Shown one piece after another: positions 31,518 to 40,982 of a DNA stretch of 40,982 bases. The stretch is taken from the NCBI GenBank assembly GCA_023253325.1, contig JALRGY010000001.1, positions 274-41,255 of the forward strand, written 5' to 3'. Made by a program: the position numbers and the translations under genes. Each line of letters starts with the position of its first letter. The first letter of the stretch is position 1. The DNA is from Candidatus Nanopelagicales bacterium (GTDB taxonomy: Bacteria > Actinomycetota > Actinomycetes > S36-B12). The notes below the pieces were generated by a model. That model saw only the letters and a list, made by a program, of their open reading frames with translations. It ran no database searches and had not been told where the DNA came from.

Positions 31518-32936
31518 TTAGGAGGCAGGCCAAGCAGCATCGATTGCCTTGAGAACTTCAGCCGTTGGCTTGTCCTCGGCGAACCATGCGGTCATTTCGG
31601 TCCACTCTGCGCCTGCACCAACAGCTGCTGGCATCAGGTCAGATGCATCGAAACGGAAGGTTCCGGTCAGGTCGGTCAAGTACTGAGCCGAGAGCTGATC
31701 GATTGAGCCTTCTGCATAGGTATCCAATGGAACACCGCTGTTTGCGGAGACCCAGGTACCGAGTGATGCCTTGCTGGTTGCGAACTCAGGTGATGCGAGG
31801 TAGGTCTGCACTGCAGCAACCTCTGGACGATCAGCGAACGCTGCTACGAACTCGCCACCACCGACGACGGGCTGCGGAGCAACTGCGTCATCCATTGCGG
31901 GGAGGTAGAAGGCGTATGCATCGCCATCGACACCAACTGTTGCACCTTCTTGGAAGTTACCCCAGAAGTTGGCGTAGAAGCTAGCCTGCTGAAGCATGCC
32001 GCACTCGCCTGCGAGAATCGGGCCACCAGCATCCTGGAATGCTGTTGTTGCGATTGTCTGGACGTTGCCGAAGCCACCATTGACGTAGTCAGGGTTCTTC
32101 ATCCAACCTGCGAGGACGTCCATAGCTGCGGTGACCTCAGGTGAGTCGAACAGGATCTCGTGGTTGACCCACTTGTCGTAGACCTCGCCGCCATACATGC
32201 GTAGCATGATCTGCTCGAGCCAGTCTGTTGCTGCCCAACCGGTTGCGCCACCGGACTCGATGCCACCACACCATGGCTTGACGCCATCAGCGACCATCTG
32301 GTCAGAGAGTGCCCACAGTTCATCCCATGTTGTTGGGACGGTGTAGCCATTGGCTGCGAATGTCTTTGGTGAGTACCACACGAATGACTTCATGTTGGAA
32401 CCAAGAGGAGCTGCGTAGAAGGTGCCATCGACGGTGCCGTAGCTCTTCCATGCTGCGTTCCAGTACTGATCAACGTTGGCAACGGTGCCTTCTGATGCAG
32501 GAACTGGTCCACCATCAGCAACAAGCTTGGCGAGCAAACCTGGCTGTGGGATGAATGCGATGTCTGGTGCGTTTCCGCCAGCAATACGTGTTGGAAGCTG
32601 CGCTTCGAACTGATCGCTTCCTTCATAGACGATGTCGATGCCCGTGCAGGACTCGAACTCGCTCCATGATTGTTCAAATAGACCCTGCTCCGGAGGCAGG
32701 ATTGAGGTGAAGATGCTGACTGATGCACCCTCGTTGCCCATGTACTGTGAGTACGCTTCGCAGCCAGCTGCAACATCGGTGCCTTCTTCTGCTGTTGCTT
32801 CTTCGCTGGCGCTAGCTGTTTCTTCGGTCGCGCTGTCTTCTGTAGAGCTATCGCTCGAGCAAGCTGCGAGCAACATCACTGCTGCTACACCGCCGGCGAG
32901 AACTGCGGCTCCACGGCGCCGCTTCAATGCGGTCAT
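31518..32936 (-). CDS. sugar ABC transporter substrate-binding lipoprotein (AglE-like)
   Basis: 472-residue binding protein. A basic start, hydrophobic segment and lipobox LAAC (Cys26) are followed by a Ser/Thr/Glu-rich linker. The mature domain has the family-1 binding-protein pattern: GNAPDIAFIPQPGLLAKL, YSPKTFAANGYTVPTTWDELWAL, and a long Trp/Tyr-rich central region. It resembles alpha-glucoside (AglE-type) binding proteins; the exact sugar is an inference. The start has AAGGAGAATCC upstream, and a 6-bp hairpin (GTTGAG/CTCAAC) sits just before it. A LacI-type operator lies about 100 bases upstream. Confidence 0.92.
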   Translation of the reverse strand: MTALKRRRGAAVLAGGVAAVMLLAACSSDSSTEDSATEETASASEEATAEEGTDVAAGCEAYSQYMGNEGASVSIFTSILPPEQGLFEQSWSEFESCTGIDIVYEGSDQFEAQLPTRIAGGNAPDIAFIPQPGLLAKLVADGGPVPASEGTVANVDQYWNAAWKSYGTVDGTFYAAPLGSNMKSFVWYSPKTFAANGYTVPTTWDELWALSDQMVADGVKPWCGGIESGGATGWAATDWLEQIMLRMYGGEVYDKWVNHEILFDSPEVTAAMDVLAGWMKNPDYVNGGFGNVQTIATTAFQDAGGPILAGECGMLQQASFYANFWGNFQEGATVGVDGDAYAFYLPAMDDAVAPQPVVGGGEFVAAFADRPEVAAVQTYLASPEFATSKASLGTWVSANSGVPLDTYAEGSIDQLSAQYLTDLTGTFRFDASDLMPAAVGAGAEWTEMTAWFAEDKPTAEVLKAIDAAWPAS

Positions 32937-33039
32937 GGATTCTCCTTGTTGAGCACGAAGTCGAGGGAGGTCCTCAACTCGGGTTTTCGGTTCACGATCA
33001 CATAATCTTGGGGATCACTCGAAATGAATTCCCAGCAAA

Positions 33040-33053
33040 AGTAAACGCTTCCA
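33040..33053 (-). promoter_or_regulatory. LacI-type operator candidate (binding protein/ATPase spacer)
   Basis: TGGAAGCGTTTACT on the minus strand. It is close to the catabolite-responsive/LacI-family consensus with central CG. It shares the pattern TG(G/C)AAGCGT(T/A)TAC(A/T) with the site before the lacI-type gene at 37077-37090. Confidence 0.7.
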
Positions 33054-33168
33054 TGGTCTCTCAGAAGCCCCCACCAATGCAAGTCAAAACTATGTAACAG
33101 AGCCATGTAACGATTAACAATTTGATATCAAGCCCCAATTTCCCCATTTTTTGGCATGTGCCCATCAC

Positions 33169-33302
33169 GGGCCGAGCATCCAAAGTAGGCTCGGCCCACA
33201 ATTTCATATGAAATTTGAGTGACTCTCTTACTCAAAGACTTTCACACCCCAACCCTCCTACTCGGATCGTCCGGCACGTTCCTGCCGGTGAGAGGCACGA
33301 CA
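33169..33302 (+). promoter_or_regulatory. structured leader upstream of the sugar ATPase gene
   Basis: Four inverted repeats in a row: GGGCCGAGC/GCTCGGCCC (33169-33177 with 33189-33197), the 16-bp palindrome AATTTCATATGAAATT (33200-33215), TTTGAGTGA/TTACTCAAA (33214-33222 with 33228-33236), and CCGGCA/TGCCGG (33271-33276 with 33283-33288). The last ends two bases before the GAGAGG ribosome site. The second and third overlap by two bases and compete. Whether this is an RNA switch, protein sites or both is not known. Confidence 0.55.
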
Positions 33303-34370
33303 ATGACTGAATCAGTTCGCTTTGATGATGTATCCCTGCTCTACCCCGGCGGCGATAAGCCCGCCGTGAGCCACCTGAACCTCACGATTGAAAAGGGTGA
33401 GTTTCTCGTCCTCGTGGGCCCCTCAGGCTGTGGCAAATCAACAAGTCTGCGCATGCTCGCGGGTCTTGAACCAATCTCCGATGGCACCCTCTATATCGGT
33501 GACCGCGATGTTACAAACCTCGCGGCGAAAGATCGCGATATTGCGATGGTGTTCCAGAACTATGCGCTCTACCCACACATGTCGGTAGCGGAAAACATGG
33601 CATTCGCTCTGAAAATTCAAAAGGTGTCCAAAGACGATATTGAGCGCCGAGTCAAAGAAGCAGCAGCCCTGCTTGATCTCACCGAATACCTCGACCGGAA
33701 ACCAAAAGCACTATCCGGTGGGCAGCGCCAGCGCGTTGCCATGGGTCGTGCAATTGTTCGCGAGCCACAAGTTTTTCTTATGGATGAACCACTATCGAAT
33801 CTCGATGCAAAACTTCGCGTGCAAACCCGGACCCAAATCGCAGCGTTGCAACGCCGCCTAGGAACAACAACCGTTTACGTCACGCACGACCAGGTTGAAG
33901 CCATGACCATGGGTGATCGCGTTGCCGTGCTCAAGGACGGCATTTTGCAACAGGTTGACACACCTCGTGCACTCTATGATTCGCCAGCAAATGCTTTCGT
34001 GGCAACCTTTATTGGTTCACCGAGCATGAACATGATTACGGCGCGCAAGGTTGATGGTGGTGCAGAATTTGGAGGTACCGTGATTCCAATTGAACGCGAT
34101 GTTCTGGCGAAAGCGCAAGGGGAGAATGTTCTTGTTGGCGTGCGTCCCGAGGATCTCCAGCTCGCTGAGAGTGGTGCCACCATGGAAGTCACCCTTGTTG
34201 AGGAACTTGGTGCGGACACATTCGTTTATGGCACAACCCCTGATGGCGTGAATGACCTTGTTGCACGTTCACGGGGATTCCAGTCCCCACGCATGGGTTC
34301 TAGCGTCAGTGTTCATCCCGAAAAGATTTATGTGTTCAACGCAGAAGGAAATCAGGAGCGAATTTCTTAA
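33303..34370 (+). CDS. sugar ABC transporter ATP-binding protein (UgpC/MsmX/AglK-type)
   Basis: 355-residue ATPase. Walker A GPSGCGKST (39-47), Q-loop MVFQNYALYPHMSV, signature LSGGQRQRVAMGRAIV, Walker B VFLMDEPLSNLDAKLR and switch His in YVTHDQVEAMTM are present. The C-terminal domain from about 240 (FIGSPSMNMI, VGVRPEDLQL) is the MalK-type regulatory domain. ATG 33303 is chosen for GAGAGG upstream; the frame is open to 33219. It is divergent from the binding protein and probably energises the two permeases. Only three bases separate it from the convergent GH13 gene. Confidence 0.94.
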   Translation: MTESVRFDDVSLLYPGGDKPAVSHLNLTIEKGEFLVLVGPSGCGKSTSLRMLAGLEPISDGTLYIGDRDVTNLAAKDRDIAMVFQNYALYPHMSVAENMAFALKIQKVSKDDIERRVKEAAALLDLTEYLDRKPKALSGGQRQRVAMGRAIVREPQVFLMDEPLSNLDAKLRVQTRTQIAALQRRLGTTTVYVTHDQVEAMTMGDRVAVLKDGILQQVDTPRALYDSPANAFVATFIGSPSMNMITARKVDGGAEFGGTVIPIERDVLAKAQGENVLVGVRPEDLQLAESGATMEVTLVEELGADTFVYGTTPDGVNDLVARSRGFQSPRMGSSVSVHPEKIYVFNAEGNQERIS

Positions 34371-34373
34371 CTG

Positions 34374-36023
34374 TCAGGCTATAAACCAAACTGCGCAATT
34401 GGGTGGTAGGGATTTTTCCTTGCCACCCACTTGCATGTCGCTACTTATCACGACGCTGCAATTTGGAAACATCGCTCCGATATCCCACGGTGTCGATCCC
34501 GTGTTAACAGCGACATGAAAACCAGAGTCGCGGGAAAAAATCATGACGCTCTCGCTACCAGAATCCACGAATGTCACTGGTCCCGCCACAGCACGACGCC
34601 CGTGCAATGTAGTTCGGTAGAGGTTAAGAACGCTGAGGGGGTCGCTCAGCTCTGACTCCACCGTCACCTGCGCCCAATCATCGGGTTGCGGTAACCAGGT
34701 CTCGGTAGTGGACTCGGTAAAACCGTATGGCGGCAGAACGCCGGACCACGGCAGTGGAACTCGTGCCCCATCGCGACCCTTCTGAGCACCCTTTGTTCGG
34801 GAAAACACCGGATCCTGCCGAGCCGAATCTGGCAGGTCAACATCGGCCAGGCCCAGTTCCTCGCCTTGGAATACGTACATGGACCCAGGCAGGGCGTGGG
34901 CAACGACGGCGAGGGCCCTTGCTCGTGCCTGGCCCACTTCGCCGCCGCCAAGACGGGTGACCACTCGAGGTGAATCGTGGTTCGAAATGGCCCAGGTGGG
35001 GGGTGCATTGACATCAGCGACCGCAGACATGGCTTTGAGGATCGTCCCCTGCATGATTCCTGCGTCCCAAGCCACCACCAAGAAATCGAATCCGAATATC
35101 TGGTGAAGTGACGTTGGGGAGACGTAGCGACTTGCTCGGTGCGGGGGAACCCATGCTTCACTGACAGCCATTCGATCGCCCGGGTATTCATCCAACACTG
35201 CGCGCCAGGTTGCATAAATATCCTGCAACTCATCACGATCAAAGAACCCCGAATTTTCAATTAAAAGCCGTTTGGCTGCCATCTCGGGTGAGCCATCGTC
35301 AAGATCAAACCTGAGTGCCTCGGTTAAACCGACTGGATCCGGGAGATCCGCGTAGGTCATGTCTTTGACCAAACCATGCGCCACATCAACACGGAATCCG
35401 TCAACACCCATGTCCAGCCAAAATCTCAGGGTTCGAATCCAGTCCTCCGCTACCTCAGGATTTGTCCAATTAACATCGGGCTGGCTTGAATCAAAAACAT
35501 GCAGGTACCACTGGCCCGGACTCCCATCAGCGTTTGTCGTTCTGGTCCAGGCCGGTCCACCAAATAAACTCACCCAGTTATTTGGTGGTTCATCACCCTC
35601 CGTGTCCAAAAAATGGAATCGGGCCCGCTCCGGTGAACCGGGCCCAGCCGCCAGCGCGGCTTGAAACCACGGGTGATCCTGGGAAACGTGATTGGGCACC
35701 AAATCAACCATGATTTTTAATCCATGGTCATGGGCGGCCTTGATGAGTCCTTGTGCATCCTGCAATGTTCCGTACATGGGGTCAACCCCGCGAGGATCAG
35801 CAACGTCGTAACCAGAATCATGCTGTGGGCTGGGGTAGAACGGGGACAGCCAAATAGCGTCGACACCGAGGGCTGACAAGTAGGGAAGCTTATTTAGCAC
35901 TCCCACCAAGTCACCTAATGCATCGCCATTGCCGTCAAAAAACGAACGCGGGTACACCTGATAAACGGCTGCGTTATGCCACCAAATGTGATGGTCAGAC
36001 TGTGTCTTGTGGTCAATACCCAT
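34374..36023 (-). CDS. GH13 alpha-glucosidase
   Basis: 549-residue alpha-amylase-family enzyme. The catalytic triad is visible: nucleophile Asp213 in GFRVDVAHGL, acid/base Glu289 in VSEAWVPP, and transition-state Asp350 in ISNHDSPRVVTR. The N-terminal AVYQVYPRSFFDGNGDALGDL and WLSPFYPSPQHDSGYDVAD place it among oligo-1,6-glucosidase/alpha-glucosidases. No signal peptide, so it hydrolyses imported alpha-glucosides. The start has AGGGAGC upstream and lies 12 bases after the repressor stop, so the two form an operon. Confidence 0.94.
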   Translation of the reverse strand: MGIDHKTQSDHHIWWHNAAVYQVYPRSFFDGNGDALGDLVGVLNKLPYLSALGVDAIWLSPFYPSPQHDSGYDVADPRGVDPMYGTLQDAQGLIKAAHDHGLKIMVDLVPNHVSQDHPWFQAALAAGPGSPERARFHFLDTEGDEPPNNWVSLFGGPAWTRTTNADGSPGQWYLHVFDSSQPDVNWTNPEVAEDWIRTLRFWLDMGVDGFRVDVAHGLVKDMTYADLPDPVGLTEALRFDLDDGSPEMAAKRLLIENSGFFDRDELQDIYATWRAVLDEYPGDRMAVSEAWVPPHRASRYVSPTSLHQIFGFDFLVVAWDAGIMQGTILKAMSAVADVNAPPTWAISNHDSPRVVTRLGGGEVGQARARALAVVAHALPGSMYVFQGEELGLADVDLPDSARQDPVFSRTKGAQKGRDGARVPLPWSGVLPPYGFTESTTETWLPQPDDWAQVTVESELSDPLSVLNLYRTTLHGRRAVAGPVTFVDSGSESVMIFSRDSGFHVAVNTGSTPWDIGAMFPNCSVVISSDMQVGGKEKSLPPNCAVWFIA

Positions 36024-36035
36024 AAAAGGTGCTCC

Positions 36036-37052
36036 CTAAGAATTAATTTTGCCCGTTGATCCGCGCACGATCAATCGGGTTGGAAGCTCAGTCACCACGG
36101 CATCGGCATGGAAATTTGGGGTCATTTCCATTTGCGCCAGTAATCGTTCTGCTGCTCTTATGCCAAGCTCGCTAACAGGCTGTGAAACCGTTGATAAATT
36201 CAGGTACTCCGACATGGGATGGTTATCAATTCCGATGATGGAAATATCGCGGCCCGGAACCAAACCGTGCGAAGTCGCCGAACGCAGTGCGCCAAATGCC
36301 ATTTCATCGCTCATGGCGAAAACTGCCGTGGGCGGATTCGGTTGGTTGAGTAATGCATCCATCGCCTTTTCACCACCGTCAATGGTGAAACGACCGAACA
36401 CCTCCAACATGGGATCCTGTGCTAGCCCACGTTCATTCATTACGGCACGAAATCCCCGCTCGCGCTCCGATTCCGCTGTGAATCGTGCTTCGGCCGGCCC
36501 TCCTGCAATCAGACCAATGCGAACATGTCCTAGGTCTGCCAAGTGTTCCGTTGCCGTCCGCGCCGCTTGAGCATCATTGATGGCAACACAATCAACTCCC
36601 GGCGCAATCCCACCGATCATCGCCGAGGGCATGTCCAGTTTCAGGATAGGTTCCAAATCTGGATCTTGTGGTGGCAGAGCAACAATGAGGATTCCATCCA
36701 CTCGCCGCTTCAGTCTCGGCGTGGGAGGGATTCGAGCATGACCATTTTGATAGTCGCCAACGTTGATGAGCAAAAGATCAATACCAGCCTTTTGCAGGGC
36801 TGATTCCGCCCCCGCAATGACTTCAGAAAAGAACCACCGTGAAATATATGGAGTGATCACGGCCATGCTTCCGGTGCGACCGGATGCTAGCCGCGATGCA
36901 CTGGGTGAAATGACGTAGTCCATGTCAAGAGCAATGCTCTTCACTCGCTCCCGAGTCTGTTCATCAACATTGGGCAGACCACGTAATGCACGGGAGACGG
37001 TGGCAGTGGACACGCCTGCTGCTTCTGCTACATCTCTGATTGTGATTGCCAT
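36036..37052 (-). CDS. LacI-family transcriptional repressor
   Basis: 338-residue sugar-responsive repressor. Residues 1-50 form the LacI helix-turn-helix and hinge (TIRDVAEAAGVSTATVSRAL, ...GLPNVDEQTRERV). The rest is the periplasmic-binding-protein-like effector domain (VDCVAINDAQAART, GGPAEARFTAESERERGF, AVFAMSDEMAFGALRSA). ATG 37052 is chosen for GAGAGGAGGCAGC upstream. An operator candidate lies 25 bases upstream and a near-identical one in the binding-protein spacer, suggesting autoregulation plus control of the transport genes. The effector is probably an alpha-glucoside. Confidence 0.93.
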   Translation of the reverse strand: MAITIRDVAEAAGVSTATVSRALRGLPNVDEQTRERVKSIALDMDYVISPSASRLASGRTGSMAVITPYISRWFFSEVIAGAESALQKAGIDLLLINVGDYQNGHARIPPTPRLKRRVDGILIVALPPQDPDLEPILKLDMPSAMIGGIAPGVDCVAINDAQAARTATEHLADLGHVRIGLIAGGPAEARFTAESERERGFRAVMNERGLAQDPMLEVFGRFTIDGGEKAMDALLNQPNPPTAVFAMSDEMAFGALRSATSHGLVPGRDISIIGIDNHPMSEYLNLSTVSQPVSELGIRAAERLLAQMEMTPNFHADAVVTELPTRLIVRGSTGKINS

Positions 37053-37076
37053 GCTGCCTCCTCTCCCTCGAGTGAC

Positions 37077-37090
37077 TGCAAGCGTATACA
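37077..37090 (+). promoter_or_regulatory. LacI-type operator candidate (repressor promoter)
   Basis: TGCAAGCGTATACA upstream of the repressor and GH13 genes. It matches the 33040-33053 site at 11 of 14 positions, including the AAGCGT core. It would overlap the repressor promoter region. Confidence 0.65.
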
Positions 37091-37116
37091 TAGACCCAAA
37101 ATTGGGAAGAGTTTTT

Positions 37117-38070
37117 CTAGCTTTCTCGAGTGAGATGGAGCACAACTCCATCAAGCAGGTCGTGTTCACTCACCAAGACCCTTTCGAGGTCCAGCGCCCG
37201 CATCGCTTCCCTGAGAACCAGAGCTCCCCCACCAATGACGTCGACTCGACCCGGATGCATAAAACCGAGACGAGCCCGATCAGCCCTACTCATGCCAACG
37301 AGTTGCTCAGTAATAGCCTCAACTTGGTCGCGGCTCAACGTCGTGCCATGAATAGCATCGGCGTCATAACTATCCAAGCCCAGTGCCATCGCGGCAATCG
37401 TGGTCACAGAACCTGCTAATCCAATAAAAGTTTGTGCTGTATCCGTTGGTAGGACTTCTCTTACTGCCAGAATTTCACGATTCAAAGTGTCAACGGTGCG
37501 ATCAATTTCATTCAGCTTTGGTGGATCGCTCAACAGGTACCTCTCTGTCATGCGCACACACCCAACATTGATACTCCGCGCGACTAGTTTTCCTTGTGAA
37601 TCAGGCATGACAAATTCAGTTGAACCGCCGCCGATATCAGCAACAAGTATGGGTGCGTTCGGGAGTGGATCGAACCCGCTCGTCGCCCCAGCAAAAGATA
37701 ATCGCGCTTCTTCATCACCTGAGATAACTTCCGGTTGCACGCCAAGTATGGACTCAACTCCATGAATAAATTCGTCCCGGTTTGAAACATCACGTGATGC
37801 AGATGTTGCAATGAATCGAAGTTGCTCTACCTGATGCTCTCGGATTAATTCGGCATACTCGCCACAGGCTTGGAATGTCCGAGTCAGAGCATTTGAGCTG
37901 AACTCACCCGTTGCATCAACGCCTTCGCCCAAGCGCACGGTTCGCATTTCCCTCACCAAGTCGACAGGGACAGCGTGTTCGTGCGCATTCTCCGCGATTA
38001 ATAGACGGATTGCATTTGTCCCGCAATCAATCGCGGCAACTCGTTTACCTGTGCGCACAGTTGTCCACAC
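37117..38070 (-). CDS. ppx: exopolyphosphatase / guanosine pentaphosphate phosphatase family
   Basis: 317-residue ASKHA-fold phosphatase. The phosphate-1 motif AAIDCGTNAIRLLI (about 12-25), the phosphate-2 motif VADIGGGSTEFV (about 142-153) and the adenosine/conserved block IGLAGSVTTIAAM are present. This is the short, actinobacterial two-domain form. It cleaves terminal phosphates of polyphosphate or pppGpp; which one cannot be told. The GTG start overlaps the DUF501 gene by 26 bases; GTG 38058 is an alternative. It is the last gene of the eno operon-like run. Confidence 0.9.
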   Translation of the reverse strand: MWTTVRTGKRVAAIDCGTNAIRLLIAENAHEHAVPVDLVREMRTVRLGEGVDATGEFSSNALTRTFQACGEYAELIREHQVEQLRFIATSASRDVSNRDEFIHGVESILGVQPEVISGDEEARLSFAGATSGFDPLPNAPILVADIGGGSTEFVMPDSQGKLVARSINVGCVRMTERYLLSDPPKLNEIDRTVDTLNREILAVREVLPTDTAQTFIGLAGSVTTIAAMALGLDSYDADAIHGTTLSRDQVEAITEQLVGMSRADRARLGFMHPGRVDVIGGGALVLREAMRALDLERVLVSEHDLLDGVVLHLTRES

Positions 38071-38545
38071 TCCACAATGGATCCAGACGTTCTAATGCCA
38101 GATCTCCTAATGGGTTTACACCTGGACCTTTTGCCAGCGAATGGCCAATAAGTACATGGAGACACTTGACCCTGGTGGGCATCCCTCCCGCGGATATCCC
38201 ATCAAGTTCAGGAACGAACTCAATGGCATTCCTTTCAGCCAAATAATCCTCGTGCGCGGATGCATAACCCATGGCCAGCCCGGGCTCAAGTTCAAGCAGG
38301 TTCTCCATTTCGCGCATGAGGCCGGAACTTTCAAGTGTGCCAATCGCGCCCGAAAGCTTTGGACAGGTGATGTAGTAGGTGGTGGGGAATGGAGTGCCAT
38401 CAGGTAATCGCGGGAGCGTGCGAACCACAAGTGGGTCCGAACACGCGCACCGAGCAGAGATTTCAATTACTCCGCGTGGCTCCCGACCTAATTGCAGTTC
38501 GATGATGTTGAGATCTGCCGGTGCTATCGAGATCCTGCTACTCAC
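38045..38545 (-). CDS. DUF501 protein
   Basis: 166-residue soluble protein of the DUF501 family, whose function is unknown. Conserved cysteines occur in SARCACSDPLVV and TTYYITCPKLSGAIG, suggesting a metal site or reactive cysteines; a further CLHVLIGHSLAKGPGVNPLGD block is typical. The GTG at 38545 overlaps the preceding ftsB-like stop codon (GTGAGTAG), giving the usual DUF501 length. It lies between ftsB and ppx, the conserved actinobacterial order. Confidence 0.88.
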   Translation of the reverse strand: MSSRISIAPADLNIIELQLGREPRGVIEISARCACSDPLVVRTLPRLPDGTPFPTTYYITCPKLSGAIGTLESSGLMREMENLLELEPGLAMGYASAHEDYLAERNAIEFVPELDGISAGGMPTRVKCLHVLIGHSLAKGPGVNPLGDLALERLDPLWSVDNCAHR

Positions 38546-38954
38546 TTGCTGGCTCGACGGCGTCGTCGGCTTCTTGCACCGCACCCCATAACTTGGAATA
38601 CCATGCGGGATTCTTTTCAGCGGCAAGATCTGAGATGGTTTCTGCGGCTGGCCGACCATCAGCCCCCAGGGCTACGTAACCGATTTCCCCCGGCATGACG
38701 AAGTGGAGCCTGCGACGCGCCTCGGCGGCAACGAATGCAGGATCAACCCATCGCTCCTTTTCTAATTGGAGTTGGGCCACATTCGCCGAAGAAACTTCAA
38801 TCTGAGCTTGAAGTTCAGCGATTTCAGCCCGCTGCCCAAACCAATTGCGAACTGGAACCACCAACAGCACCCCCACCGCGGCTAGGGTTAGAACCAAAGC
38901 AAGGGCACGACCGGTCAAAGAACCACTCCCGCTCGATTGCTTGGTCACCGCCAT
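38538..38954 (-). CDS. FtsB/DivIC-like septum formation initiator
   Basis: 138-residue bitopic membrane protein of the septum-formation-initiator family. A short basic N-terminus, one membrane segment (about 15-35), then a coiled coil (RAEIAELQAQIEVSSANVAQLQLEKERW) and the family block ARRRLHFVMPGEIGYV. FtsB links FtsL and FtsQ in the division machinery. The C-terminal acidic extension (about 105-138) is specific to actinobacterial forms. It lies 35 bases after eno. Confidence 0.88.
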   Translation of the reverse strand: MAVTKQSSGSGSLTGRALALVLTLAAVGVLLVVPVRNWFGQRAEIAELQAQIEVSSANVAQLQLEKERWVDPAFVAAEARRRLHFVMPGEIGYVALGADGRPAAETISDLAAEKNPAWYSKLWGAVQEADDAVEPASE

Positions 38955-38989
38955 AACTCAATGGTCACACGAAAATTGAACAAAATGGA

Positions 38990-40285
<1,296 letters not shown>

Positions 40286-40404
40286 GCCAACGGCACTTCT
40301 CCCCCAACGGGGAACCTGATGCTAAATCGTGATGAAAAGACACAGCCGAACATGGAACCCTGTGCGTCATAGACATGACAAAACCAAGACTGAGGAGTTT
40401 CTTA

Positions 40405-40982
40405 TGAGGCGGCTACGAGGCAATCAACGCTATGCGGTTACAGGGCTGGGCGCAATGGCACTACTGGCGTTGATGGGCCTTGCCGGATGTGGGAATCAGG
40501 ATGCCTCCGTCCAGCCGATGGGTGATGCCATTTCATCGGATTTCACCGCGGAAAGTTCGACGGCCTTTGACGGGAACTTAAAGTCAAGCACGGTCGTGAT
40601 CAGAACCGCTTCGATCAGTTTGCTCACCGATAACGCCAGCGAGAGGGTGGAGCAAATCCGTGACCTGACAGCGAGTTTTGGTGGAAGTGTCACCCAGGAA
40701 GACCTACGCACGAGTGAGAACGCGGAATACGCCAGCATGACGGTTAAAGTTCCAAACTCAGAACTTGAGAATTTCATTGAGTCCACTAAAAATCTTGGAA
40801 CGTGGACTAACTTCAGCATCTCTGAGTCCGACGTCACCATGGCGGTCACGGACCTCGATGCTCGGATCGAAGCACTCAACACGAGCATTGAGAAATTGAT
40901 GGAACTTCAAAGTCAGGCAGCAAGCGTGGCAGACCTTGTTGCCGTTGAGTCGGAATTAGCTTCACGCACCGCAGAGCGGGAT
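40405..40982 (+). CDS. DUF4349 lipoprotein (partial, runs off the window)
   Basis: The first 192 residues are visible and the gene continues beyond the end. A basic start (MRRLRGNQR), hydrophobic segment and lipobox LAGC (Cys28) mark a lipoprotein. The mature part matches DUF4349: VVIRTASISLLTDNASERVEQIRDL, FGGSVTQED, MTVKVPNSELENFIES, VTDLDARIEALNTSIEKLMELQ, LVAVESELA. A long coiled coil and probably a C-terminal membrane segment should follow. The ATG has GAGGAG upstream. It is divergent from eno. Function unknown. Confidence 0.85.

Larger units (their letters stand above)
32937..33302. other. divergent control region between binding protein and ATPase genes
   Basis: 366 bp without a gene, the longest spacer in the window. 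It holds, left to right: the binding-protein ribosome site with hairpin GTTGAG/CTCAAC (32948-32978), a LacI-type operator (33040-33053), the palindrome TTGATATCAA (33122-33131), and a series of hairpins leading to the ATPase ribosome site. No convincing open frame is present. Promoters for both directions must lie here, but no hexamer pair is good enough to call. Confidence 0.7.

Noticed and set aside
33106-33119. TGTAACGATTAACA as a second LacI-type operator
   Set aside because: Partly palindromic but lacks the AAGCGT core shared by the two good sites; possibly another protein's site, or chance.
35426-35446. T-arm-like sequence GGGTTCGAATCC on the plus strand
   Set aside because: It lies inside the GH13 coding sequence; no acceptor or anticodon arm can be drawn around it, so it is a chance match.

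Overview
This window comes from a high-level Actinobacterium, probably a streamlined planktonic (freshwater or marine) lineage. The lineage guess is an inference; the phylum call is better supported. Supporting signs are a mycothiol S-conjugate amidase (Mca), a DUF4307 gene beside greA, a short Rv1086-like cis-prenyltransferase, an enolase/FtsB/DUF501/Ppx cluster, an actinobacterial TIGR04338/DUF2786 pair, moderate base composition and very short intergenic spaces. No transposase, integrase, phage gene or CRISPR array was seen, and no intergenic stretch exceeds about 370 bp.

Layout. 53-4921 (minus): YoaK-like membrane protein, cis-prenyltransferase, Lrp/AsnC regulator, a tryptophan-2,3-dioxygenase-superfamily protein and a YyaL/DUF255 protein. 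5031-6588: a small membrane protein, then an NfeD/SPFH pair. 6764-10445 (plus): HTH-TOBE regulator, modABC molybdate transporter and ung in one overlapping operon. 10423-14599: DUF3817 protein, PfkB kinase, SURF1, small membrane protein, mca, DUF4307 and greA. 14609-19072 (minus): DrrAB-type ABC exporter, threonine dehydratase, and the DUF2786/TIGR04338 pair. 19269-22282 (plus): MFS transporter and sulfatase. 22316-26039: metB, msrA, cbs and a small conserved gene. 26044-27971 (minus): Bax inhibitor-1 family protein, I78-like lipoprotein, a membrane protein and an odd tRNA.

28021-37052 is a complete sugar-utilisation locus of the alpha-glucoside (agl) type: GH1 beta-glucosidase, two permeases, a very large substrate-binding lipoprotein/permease intergenic hairpin, the binding protein, a divergent structured control region, the MsmX/UgpC-type ATPase, a GH13 alpha-glucosidase and a LacI repressor. 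Two near-identical LacI-type operator candidates lie in the binding-protein/ATPase region and in front of the repressor. 37117-40273 is ppx, DUF501, ftsB-like and eno. The window ends inside a DUF4349 lipoprotein gene.

The most striking global signal is regulatory. Fifteen genes carry a TANNNT hexamer exactly six bases before the start codon, which predicts transcripts beginning at the start codon itself (leaderless mRNAs). The agl transport genes, the SPFH/NfeD pair and a few others instead have clear Shine-Dalgarno sequences. Other points worth following are a type-I tRNA with a UAA anticodon, a dioxygenase-superfamily protein with a changed substrate loop and an operator-like palindrome in its promoter, a structured leader before the sugar ATPase, and a tandem 13-bp repeat between the permease and beta-glucosidase genes.
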